Origin: Schleiferiaceae bacterium
GTDB taxonomy: Bacteria > Bacteroidota > Bacteroidia > Flavobacteriales > Schleiferiaceae
NCBI GenBank assembly: GCA_022424815.1
Contig: JAKMGS010000047.1
Span: 3,092-12,271, forward strand
Length of the DNA stretch: 9,180 nucleotides
Direction of reading: 5' to 3'
Positions 1 to 6,786 of the stretch are shown here, piece after piece; within the stretch, counting starts at the first letter, position 1; each line of letters opens with the position of its first letter. Position numbers and translations under genes: made by a program. The notes beneath the pieces were generated by a model that saw only the letters and a list, made by a program, of their open reading frames with translations, was not told where the DNA came from and made no database searches.

Positions 1-58
1 AAAAATATTATCAGAATAAGTATTTCCATGAGGTTAAATATACAATAGATTTACCCCT

Positions 59-1312
59 ATGAAGTATGTGGTCGTAGATATCGAAACAACCGGCGGAAAG
101 CCCAACGGCAATGGGATTACGGAGATCGGTATCGTACACGTCGAGCACAAAAAGATCACCCACCAGTGGTCCACCTTCATCAACCCGTTACAATCCATTC
201 CCTACAACATCCAAATGCTCACGGGTATCAACGATGATATGGTCGCCGATGCGCCCACATTTGAGGATGCCATACCGGAGCTTTTGAAACATTTGGAAGG
301 AGATATTTTCGTGGCCCATTCCGTCAACTTTGACTACAGTTTTATTGATGCCGCCTTCCGTGAAGCGGGTCAAACTTGGCGAATGCCGAAGTTGTGTACG
401 GTGAAATACAGTAAAGCGGTGTTTCCAGAATTTGGTCGCTATTCTTTGGCACATTTATCTCGAGCCTTAGCCGTGGAGAATGACAATCCGCACCGGGCGT
501 TGAGCGATGCCCTTTGTGCCGCAGAGGTATTGATCCATTGCTTGCACGGCGATTATGACGAGCAGCGGCTGAACGACCCGAAATTGGGCCTATTAAAGCG
601 TATTCAAATGCCCGACAACATGCCGGCGCATTACTACGACACCCTACCAAAATCCCACGGGGTGTACCAATTCCTCGATCAAATGGGACTTCCGCTCTAT
701 ATCGGTAAGGCAAATAACATAAAATCCCGCATCACCCAGCACTTCAGCACACAGCAGGGCAGTACCAAATACCAGCGCCTCATGAAAGAGTGTTATTCCA
801 TCAGCTATACGACCCTGCCGAATGAAACGCTTGCGCTAGTGTACGAGGATCATTTAATACGTCAACATTGGCCACCGCTGAACAAGGCGCAGAAAAAACA
901 AGCCTTGAAATTTGGACTCTACACCTATAAAAATGGGAGAGGGGAGCTCAAATGCGTGGTACAGAAAGTCATAGGGGATGGGGCATTGGTTAGGTTTGGA
1001 TCATACCTCGCCGGGCAACAGTGGCTCGCAGCACTTCAGGACCAAGCCGCACGAGAGGAAATCACCTTATCAGAGGCCCTTGAGCGTATTCAAGAGCAAC
1101 AAGCCATGAATTTCCTCATTGATTTGAGCCCAGAACAAGGAGCGCTTTTCATCGAAAACGGGAGCATCACTGGCATCTACACCGACGATGATTTCTTGCA
1201 CAACGAACAATGGATACGGGAATATTTCATCGCCGTACAGCCGTCTCCCACAATCAATGCAATAGGAATGAAGCTGGTCGAGGACCGACCAGGCTCCATC
1301 ATCCCAGTTTAA
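59..1312 (+). CDS. DnaQ-like 3'-5' exonuclease fused to a UvrC/Cho-type GIY-YIG endonuclease
   Basis: A 417-aa cytoplasmic two-domain nuclease. Residues 1-165 form a DEDDh exonuclease of the DNA polymerase III epsilon type: ExoI has D7 and E9 (in V-V-D-I-E-T-T-G-G), ExoII has D92 (H-S-V-N-F-D), and ExoIII has H145 and D150 (H-R-A-L-S-D). Residues 197-278 form a GIY-YIG nuclease like the N-terminal half of UvrC or Cho: G201-V-Y, L213-Y-I-G-K, R224, metal-ligand E263 and N275 (P-P-L-N). Both active sites therefore look intact. The remaining 140 residues match nothing I recognise. Family knowledge: DnaQ-Cho fusions occur in several phyla and are thought to act in DNA repair by incising and trimming damaged strands; the substrate here is inferred. 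The start is the first ATG of the frame and has no clear Shine-Dalgarno sequence. The stop overlaps that of the convergent clpC by 4 bp. It does not look like the replicative epsilon subunit, because of the fused GIY-YIG domain. Confidence 0.93.
   Translation: MKYVVVDIETTGGKPNGNGITEIGIVHVEHKKITHQWSTFINPLQSIPYNIQMLTGINDDMVADAPTFEDAIPELLKHLEGDIFVAHSVNFDYSFIDAAFREAGQTWRMPKLCTVKYSKAVFPEFGRYSLAHLSRALAVENDNPHRALSDALCAAEVLIHCLHGDYDEQRLNDPKLGLLKRIQMPDNMPAHYYDTLPKSHGVYQFLDQMGLPLYIGKANNIKSRITQHFSTQQGSTKYQRLMKECYSISYTTLPNETLALVYEDHLIRQHWPPLNKAQKKQALKFGLYTYKNGRGELKCVVQKVIGDGALVRFGSYLAGQQWLAALQDQAAREEITLSEALERIQEQQAMNFLIDLSPEQGALFIENGSITGIYTDDDFLHNEQWIREYFIAVQPSPTINAIGMKLVEDRPGSIIPV
1274..1292 (-). terminator. 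Candidate clpC terminator hairpin inside the nuclease gene
   Basis: A perfect 7-bp stem, CTGGTCG (1274-1280) with CGACCAG (1286-1292), closes a 5-nt loop. Two further pairs are possible across a single bulged G at 1293. Read in the clpC direction it begins about 16 nt after the clpC stop codon, where a terminator would be expected. The bases that follow on that strand are only moderately T-rich (CTTCATTCCTATT), so it may be a weak terminator or an RNA 3'-end stabiliser. It lies inside nuclease codons, so chance or coding constraint is possible. Confidence 0.4.
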
Positions 1313-3927
1313 TCGTTGGTTTCAGAAGGTTCTTCCGCAGGGGTCTCCTCCGAGTCTTCCTCAAGTTTCGACGTTTCCTTCGGTGCTTTCACCTTTTTAG
1401 GCTTCATTACCTTGAACTCTAATTCCTTCTCTTTGAGCGTAATCTCAATGGCATCGCCTTCCGCGATCTCTTTACCAATGATTTTCTCTGCTAAAGGATC
1501 TTCGACCAATTTCTGTAAAGCTCTTGCCAACGGACGGGCTCCGAAGGCTTCATCAAAGCCTTCATCGGCAATGTGATCTTTGGCTTCTTGGCTCATGGAA
1601 ATGGCATATCCCAAATCTTCAATACGGTGGAAGAGGCCTTTGAGCTCGATATCAATGATCTTGTGGATGTCCTCACGAGTCAAACTGTTGAACAGCACAA
1701 CATCGTCAATACGATTCAAGAATTCAGGGGCAAAAGCCTTCTTCAATGCGCTTTGAATGACGCTCTTCTCTATATCTCCTTTGTTTTGCTCGCGCGCATT
1801 GGTTCCAAAACCTACACCAGTACCGAAATCTTTCAATTGGCGTGAGCCTAGATTCGAGGTCATAATGATGATGGTATTCTTGAAATCCACCTTACGGCCC
1901 AAACTATCGGTAATCTGACCGTCGTCGAGGGCTTGTAGCAGCAAATTGAAAACATCAGGGTGTGCCTTTTCTATTTCATCGAGCAAGATGACAGAGTAGG
2001 GTTTGCGGCGCACGCGCTCCGTTAATTGGCCACCTTCTTCATATCCTACATATCCCGGAGGCGCACCTACTAGTCGACTGATCGCGAACTTCTCCATGTA
2101 CTCGCTCATATCGATGCGAATCATGTTATCCTCGCTGTCGAACAGCAGTTTGGTCAATTCCTTGGCTAATTGCGTTTTTCCAACTCCAGTAGGGCCTAAG
2201 AAAATGAAGGAACCAATAGGCTTCTTTGGATCTTTCAAACCAGCGCGGTTACGCTGAATGGCACGCACAATCTTTTTAACCGCCTCGCCTTGACCTATAA
2301 CAGTGCCTTGCAAGGCTTCGTCCATCTTAGCCAGCTTATCCATTTCTTGGGCAGCTACGCGCTGAACAGGAACCCCGGTCATCATAGCAACAACCTCCGC
2401 AACTTCGGGCTCATCTACAATCTTCTTGTTAAGCTTGATAGAATCTTCCCATGCTTCTTTTGCATTGGCCAATTTTGCTTCGAGTTTCTTCTCATCATCA
2501 CGTAGGCGAGCCGCTTCTTCATAGCGCTGACTCTTGACCACACGAACCTTTTCCTCCTTGATATGCTGTAATTCAGCCTCAAGCTCAGTTATGGTTGCAG
2601 GTACTTCAATGTTTGTGATGTGAACACGTGAACCTGCCTCGTCCAGGGCATCAATGGCCTTATCGGGGAGGTGTCTATCTGTCATATAACGCTGAGTCAA
2701 CCTCACACAAGCCTGGATGGCTTCGGGTGTGTAACTCACATTATGGTGTTCTTCGTATTTATCCTTGATGTTATTCAAGATCAGTACAGTTTCCTCCATA
2801 CTGGTCGGATCCACCGTTACCTTCTGGAACCTACGCTCGAGGGCACCGTCTTTCTCGATGAACTGACGGTATTCGTCTAGGGTAGTAGCACCGATACATT
2901 GAATCTCTCCACGTGCTAGTGCAGGTTTAAACATGTTTGAAGCATCCAACGATCCCGTAGCGCCACCAGCCCCTACAATGGTATGTAGCTCGTCGATGAA
3001 TAGGATAATATCGTCGTTCTTCTCGAGCTCATTCATAAGCGCTTTCATACGCTCTTCAAATTGCCCGCGGTATTTCGTTCCAGCCACAAGGCTGGCCAAG
3101 TCCAAACTGATCACTCTTTTGTTGAATAACACTCGGCTAACTTCCTTATTCACTATACGAAGGGCCAAGCCCTCTGCTATAGCGCTCTTGCCTACACCAG
3201 GCTCACCAATAAGCAATGGATTGTTCTTCTTTCTTCGGCTAAGAATCTGACTAACGCGCTCTATTTCCTTGGAGCGACCGACTACAGGATCGAGTTTTCC
3301 TTGCTCTGCAGAACGGGTAAGGTCCTTACCAAAGTTATCCAGGACAGGTGTCTTAGATTTTTCCTTTCTACCGCCCACAGGTGAGCTTCTACGGCCACTT
3401 GATGGTGTGCTACCTTCCTCTGGATCGGGATCGTCGTAACTCATCGAAGGAGAAATCAAATCGTCCTTAGGCTCATCTGTTTCCGTCTCAATGTAATTAC
3501 TTTGGTATTCACTTTTCACCGCATCGTATGATGCCCCAAACTGCGCCATAATACCGCTGATTGGATCATTATCATTTCTAAGAATACACAACAATAGATG
3601 CGGCGTACGAATAATGGGGCTCTGGAACAGCTTAGCCTCGAGGAACGTAGTCTTCAATGCCTTTTCCGCCTGACGGGTCAAGGGTAGGTTTTTACCATTC
3701 GCTGGATTATTCGTTGCATAAGGCGTACTCAATCCTTCAATCTTGGAGCGTACCTGCTTCAGGTCCAATCCTAAGTCTTTTAAAATTTGAATGGCCGTTC
3801 CTTCACCTTCTCGGATAATACCGAGTAACAGGTGCTCCGTACCAATATAGTCGTGACCTAAACGCAAGGCTTCTTCCTTGCTGAAAGTTATCACATCGCG
3901 AACTCTGGGGCTAAAATTCTCTTCCAT
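1309..3927 (-). CDS. clpC: ClpC, AAA+ ATPase/unfoldase subunit of the ClpCP protease
   Basis: An 872-aa Hsp100 chaperone that forms hexameric rings, unfolds substrates with ATP and feeds them to ClpP in the cytoplasm. Domains: double Clp-N repeat at 1-145; a charged, Ser/Pro-rich linker at 146-195; AAA+ D1 with Walker A G-E-P-G-V-G-K-S (241-248), Walker B I-L-F-I-D-E (308-313) and an arginine-finger segment E-R-R-F (364-367); a UVR-type coiled-coil M domain near 440-500 (Y-E-E-A-A-R-L-R at 469-476), which separates ClpC from ClpA; AAA+ D2 with Walker A G-P-T-G-V-G-K-T (578-585) and Walker B V-I-L-L-D-E (646-651); a V-G-F tripeptide (705-707) at the ClpP-docking loop position; and sensor 2 G-A-R-P-L (796-800). 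The last 30 residues are a lysine- then glutamate-rich tail. Firmicute clpC usually sits in a ctsR-mcsA-mcsB operon; here it is a single gene divergent from gyrA. No Shine-Dalgarno sequence is visible before the ATG. Confidence 0.98.
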   Translation of the reverse strand: MEENFSPRVRDVITFSKEEALRLGHDYIGTEHLLLGIIREGEGTAIQILKDLGLDLKQVRSKIEGLSTPYATNNPANGKNLPLTRQAEKALKTTFLEAKLFQSPIIRTPHLLLCILRNDNDPISGIMAQFGASYDAVKSEYQSNYIETETDEPKDDLISPSMSYDDPDPEEGSTPSSGRRSSPVGGRKEKSKTPVLDNFGKDLTRSAEQGKLDPVVGRSKEIERVSQILSRRKKNNPLLIGEPGVGKSAIAEGLALRIVNKEVSRVLFNKRVISLDLASLVAGTKYRGQFEERMKALMNELEKNDDIILFIDELHTIVGAGGATGSLDASNMFKPALARGEIQCIGATTLDEYRQFIEKDGALERRFQKVTVDPTSMEETVLILNNIKDKYEEHHNVSYTPEAIQACVRLTQRYMTDRHLPDKAIDALDEAGSRVHITNIEVPATITELEAELQHIKEEKVRVVKSQRYEEAARLRDDEKKLEAKLANAKEAWEDSIKLNKKIVDEPEVAEVVAMMTGVPVQRVAAQEMDKLAKMDEALQGTVIGQGEAVKKIVRAIQRNRAGLKDPKKPIGSFIFLGPTGVGKTQLAKELTKLLFDSEDNMIRIDMSEYMEKFAISRLVGAPPGYVGYEEGGQLTERVRRKPYSVILLDEIEKAHPDVFNLLLQALDDGQITDSLGRKVDFKNTIIIMTSNLGSRQLKDFGTGVGFGTNAREQNKGDIEKSVIQSALKKAFAPEFLNRIDDVVLFNSLTREDIHKIIDIELKGLFHRIEDLGYAISMSQEAKDHIADEGFDEAFGARPLARALQKLVEDPLAEKIIGKEIAEGDAIEITLKEKELEFKVMKPKKVKAPKETSKLEEDSEETPAEEPSETND

Positions 3928-3957
3928 ATTGTGCTGGTTCTTTTACCGTCTTAGTCA

Positions 3958-3975
3958 TTGCACATAGCGTGCCAA
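3958..3975 (-). promoter_or_regulatory. Small hairpin in the clpC 5' leader
   Basis: On the clpC strand, TTGGCAC and GTGCAA flank a 5-nt GCTAT loop, giving a six-pair stem with one bulged C. It falls just after the predicted transcription start and about 30 nt before the ATG. It could affect mRNA stability, but no known riboswitch or RNA thermometer family is recognisable. Confidence 0.25.
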
Positions 3976-3985
3976 CCTTTCTTTT

Positions 3986-3993
3986 CAAATCTA
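3986..3993 (-). promoter_or_regulatory. clpC promoter, -7 element
   Basis: On the minus strand this reads TAGATTTG, a full match to the Bacteroidota -7 consensus TAnnTTTG. It predicts a start near 3980 and a leader of about 50 nt before the clpC ATG. I find no convincing -33 TTTG at the usual spacing upstream, so the promoter may be weak or activator-dependent. Confidence 0.5.
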
Positions 3994-4005
3994 ATGGCAG
4001 ATTTG
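3986..4005. repeat. Perfect inverted repeat overlapping the clpC -7 element (candidate operator)
   Basis: CAAATCT (3986-3992) and AGATTTG (3999-4005) are exact reverse complements separated by 6 bp, a spacing that suits a dimeric DNA-binding protein. The left arm covers all but one base of the clpC -7 element, so a bound protein would be expected to block clpC. It is neither the CIRCE element (TTAGCACTC-N9-GAGTGCTAA) nor a CtsR heptad direct repeat. The regulator role is inference. Confidence 0.4.
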
Positions 4006-4107
4006 CCCCGATGTACCCCTGCTCACAGAACGATTTGTTAACATTCGCATGTGGAAAAAAGGCGCAAGTTCACAGCGCTTACTAGGAATTAACGGGGGCT
4101 GAAAAGG

Positions 4108-4115
4108 TATATTTG
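4108..4115 (+). promoter_or_regulatory. gyrA promoter, -7 element
   Basis: TATATTTG matches TAnnTTTG exactly and lies 46 bp before the gyrA ATG, predicting a leader of about 40 nt. No good TTTG is present 19-21 bp upstream. It points away from the clpC promoter, so the 234-bp gap holds two divergent promoters whose -7 elements are about 115 bp apart. Confidence 0.5.
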
Positions 4116-4131
4116 GAAATTACGAAAAAAC

Positions 4132-4145
4132 GCGGCACTCGCCGC
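4132..4145 (+). promoter_or_regulatory. GC-rich hairpin in the gyrA 5' leader
   Basis: GCGGC-ACTC-GCCGC forms a 5-bp all-GC stem with a 4-nt loop, ending 16 nt before the gyrA ATG in otherwise AT-rich DNA. The leader has no Shine-Dalgarno sequence, so the hairpin's closeness to the start could influence initiation. It is short and could be coincidental. Confidence 0.3.
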
Positions 4146-4161
4146 CCTAAATACTGACAAT

Positions 4162-6711
4162 ATGGCGCAGGGAGAAAAAATTATCCCCATAAATATTGAG
4201 GAGCAGATGAAGAGCTCCTACATCGACTACTCTATGTCGGTGATTGTTTCTCGTGCTTTACCCGATGTTCGCGATGGTTTGAAACCCGTACACAGACGTG
4301 TGCTTTACGGCATGCACGACATGGGGGTGACCAGTACCAAAGCCTACAAGAAATCTGCAAGGGTAGTAGGGGACGTATTGGGTAAGTACCACCCGCATGG
4401 CGATAGCTCCGTTTATGATACTATGGTGCGCATGGCTCAAGATTGGTCGTTGCGTTACATGTTGGTAGATGGCCAGGGGAACTTTGGTTCTGTAGATGGT
4501 GATAGTCCGGCGGCAATGCGTTATACGGAGGTTCGTATGCGCAAGATTGCAGAGGACATGCTATCCGACATCGATAAGGATACTGTCGACTGGCAGCTTA
4601 ACTTTGATGATTCCCTCAAAGAGCCTACCGTTCTTCCAACACGTATTCCAGGATTGTTGGTCAATGGTGCTTCAGGTATCGCCGTAGGTATGGCGACCAA
4701 CATGCCGCCTCACAACTTGACTGAGAGTATTAACGCCATCAATGCCTACATCGACGACAATGAAATCGAAGTTGATGGGTTGATGCAGCACATCAGTGCA
4801 CCAGATTTCCCGACCGGAGGAACCATCTACGGTTATGAAGGCGTTCGCGATGCCTTCCATACAGGACGTGGACGTATCGTGTTGCGCGGTAAGGCTGTCA
4901 TTGAAGAGGTTAAAGGCCGTGAATGTGTTATCGTCACTGAGATCCCGTATTTGGTAAACAAAGCGGACATGATCAAGAAGACAGCGGAATTGGTCAATGA
5001 TAAAAAGCTTGAAGGCATTTCAGACATCCGTGACGAGAGTGACCGCAAGGGAATGCGTATCGTATACGTGCTGAAGCGTGATGCCGTGCCAAACGTGGTC
5101 CTCAATAAGCTGTATAAATACACTCAGCTTCAGAGCTCATTCTCTGTGAACAACATTGCACTAGTCAATGGCCGTCCGGAGTTATTGAACCTCAAGGACA
5201 TGATTCGTCATTTCGTTGACCATAGACATGAAGTTGTTGTCCGTCGTACCGAATATGAACTGAAGCAAGCCGAAAAGCGTGCACACGTTCTAGAAGGTTT
5301 GCTCATCGCCATTGATAACCTAGATGCGGTCATCAAGCTTATCCGTGCGTCTTCCACCCCTGAAGAGGCGAAGACCGGGTTAATGACTGAATTCAAACTC
5401 AGTGAGATTCAGGCCAAAGCTATTTTGGACATGCGTCTCCAAAAGCTTACTGGTCTTGAGCGTGATAAGATCAAAGCCGAGTACGAGGAATTGATGAAAA
5501 CTATCGAATTCTTAAAGAGCATCTTGAACGATAGAGCGTTGCGTATGTCTATCATCAAAGAAGAACTCGCAGAGGTTAAAGATAAGTTTGGGGATGACCG
5601 TAGAACGGACATTGAATACTCAGGCGGTGATGTGAGCATTGAGGATATGATTCCAGATTCAGAGGTAGTGATCACTATTTCTCATGCAGGATACATCAAG
5701 CGTACAGCATTAACGGAGTACAAGAAGCAAAACCGTGGGGGAGTAGGCGCAAAAGCTGCTAGTACCCGAGACCAAGACTTTATTGAGCACGTCTTCGTCG
5801 CTACGAATCACCAGTATATGTTGTTCTTCACTGAGCAAGGACGTTGTTTCTGGATGCGTGTATTTGAAATTCCCGAGGGCACTCGTCAGAGCAAGGGTAG
5901 GGCCATTCAAAACTTGATTAACCTTCCACAGGATGATAAGGTATTGGCTTTCATTAATGTATTGAACCTGAAAGACGAGGAGTACATCAACAATCATTTC
6001 ATTGTGATGTGTACCAAGCAAGGTATCATTAAGAAGACTAGCTTGGAAGCATACTCTCGTCCTCGTGTGAACGGTATTAATGCCATCACCGTAAGGGAAG
6101 GAGATACGCTACTAGAGGCGAAGTTGACCAATGGCGAGCAGGATATCATGCTTGCAGTTAAGAGTGGCAAAGCCATTCGCTTCCCAGAGAGCAAGGTGCG
6201 TAGTATGGGACGAAACGCCTCAGGTGTTCGTGCCATCACTGTGGATAGTGAAACCGACGAAGTGGTTGGTATGATTGTCGTAAAAGAAGGCGACGGATTC
6301 GATGTAATGGTAGTGAGTGAGCAGGGTTACGGAAAGCGATCTGCACTTGAGGACTACCGAATCACAAACCGTGGTGGTAAGGGTGTAAAAACCATTACCG
6401 TGACCGACAAGACTGGTGAACTGGTAAGCCTAAAAGCTGTTACAGATGAAGATGATTTGATGATCATCACCAAGAAAGGCACTATGATTCGGATGGGAGT
6501 TGATACTCTACGCGTCATGGGTAGAGCAACACAAGGTGTTCGTTTGATCACCTTACGCAAAGGCGACGAGATTGCCTCCATTGCGAAAGTTCCTGCTTCT
6601 GAGGAAGAGGAAGATGAAGTATTGGATGTAGAAGGCGTAGAAAACATCGCTGATGACGATACTCCGGCTGCGGCAGCAGAAGGAGGGGAGGAAACTACTT
6701 CTGAAGAATAA
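4162..6711 (+). CDS. gyrA: DNA gyrase subunit A
   Basis: An 849-aa subunit that, with GyrB as an A2B2 tetramer, cleaves and rejoins both DNA strands to add negative supercoils using ATP. The winged-helix/tower region spans roughly 1-490: the catalytic tyrosine is Y121 (A-M-R-Y-T-E) preceded by R120. The quinolone-determining region reads H-P-H-G-D-S-S-V-Y-D, with S82 and D86 at the E. coli S83/D87 positions, the susceptible-type residues. The C-terminal beta-pinwheel (about 500-810) wraps DNA. Its GyrA box is Q523-N-R-G-G-V-G529 rather than Q-(R/K)-R-G-G-(R/K)-G; as I recall this is the usual Bacteroidota form, and the presence of a box separates it from ParC. A second box-like N-R-G-G-K-G lies at 736-741. 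Residues 812-849 form an acidic, alanine-rich tail. The start follows the TAnnTTTG at 4108, with no Shine-Dalgarno sequence. No terminator is seen after the stop, so read-through into the TPR gene 75 bp on is possible. Confidence 0.99.
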   Translation: MAQGEKIIPINIEEQMKSSYIDYSMSVIVSRALPDVRDGLKPVHRRVLYGMHDMGVTSTKAYKKSARVVGDVLGKYHPHGDSSVYDTMVRMAQDWSLRYMLVDGQGNFGSVDGDSPAAMRYTEVRMRKIAEDMLSDIDKDTVDWQLNFDDSLKEPTVLPTRIPGLLVNGASGIAVGMATNMPPHNLTESINAINAYIDDNEIEVDGLMQHISAPDFPTGGTIYGYEGVRDAFHTGRGRIVLRGKAVIEEVKGRECVIVTEIPYLVNKADMIKKTAELVNDKKLEGISDIRDESDRKGMRIVYVLKRDAVPNVVLNKLYKYTQLQSSFSVNNIALVNGRPELLNLKDMIRHFVDHRHEVVVRRTEYELKQAEKRAHVLEGLLIAIDNLDAVIKLIRASSTPEEAKTGLMTEFKLSEIQAKAILDMRLQKLTGLERDKIKAEYEELMKTIEFLKSILNDRALRMSIIKEELAEVKDKFGDDRRTDIEYSGGDVSIEDMIPDSEVVITISHAGYIKRTALTEYKKQNRGGVGAKAASTRDQDFIEHVFVATNHQYMLFFTEQGRCFWMRVFEIPEGTRQSKGRAIQNLINLPQDDKVLAFINVLNLKDEEYINNHFIVMCTKQGIIKKTSLEAYSRPRVNGINAITVREGDTLLEAKLTNGEQDIMLAVKSGKAIRFPESKVRSMGRNASGVRAITVDSETDEVVGMIVVKEGDGFDVMVVSEQGYGKRSALEDYRITNRGGKGVKTITVTDKTGELVSLKAVTDEDDLMIITKKGTMIRMGVDTLRVMGRATQGVRLITLRKGDEIASIAKVPASEEEEDEVLDVEGVENIADDDTPAAAAEGGEETTSEE

Positions 6712-6728
6712 GTAATCTTGGCGCAATG

Positions 6729-6756
6729 TTTGTTTTAACTATGAAAACTACATTTG
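6729..6756 (+). promoter_or_regulatory. Promoter candidate for the TPR gene
   Basis: TTTG (6729-6732) and TACATTTG (6749-6756, exact TAnnTTTG) are separated by 16 bp, slightly short for Bacteroidota promoters but the best two-part match in the window. The predicted start near 6762 gives a leader of about 25 nt. The -7 element is within a short inverted repeat, CTACA-TT-TGTAG (6748-6759). This would let the TPR gene be expressed separately from gyrA. Confidence 0.5.
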
Positions 6757-6786
6757 TAGCCACTTAAAAACGAAGAGATTAGAATT

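Noticed and set aside
45..58. TAGATTTA at 46-53 as a promoter -7 element for the nuclease gene
   Set aside because: The final G is missing and its position would put the transcription start on or beside the ATG, implying a leaderless mRNA; too little upstream sequence is present to judge.
4036..4043. TGTTAACA palindrome in the clpC-gyrA gap as an operator
   Set aside because: Only 8 bp with no flanking symmetry beyond an off-register CGA/TCG; short palindromes like this are expected by chance.
4011..4085. A 24-codon rightward reading frame in the clpC-gyrA gap
   Set aside because: No ribosome-binding signal and no recognisable composition or motif; it covers part of the divergent control region and most likely arises by chance.
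4405..4419. Quinolone-resistance substitutions in GyrA
   Set aside because: S82 and D86 are the susceptible-type residues; S83 replaces an alanine of E. coli but is not itself a recognised resistance change.
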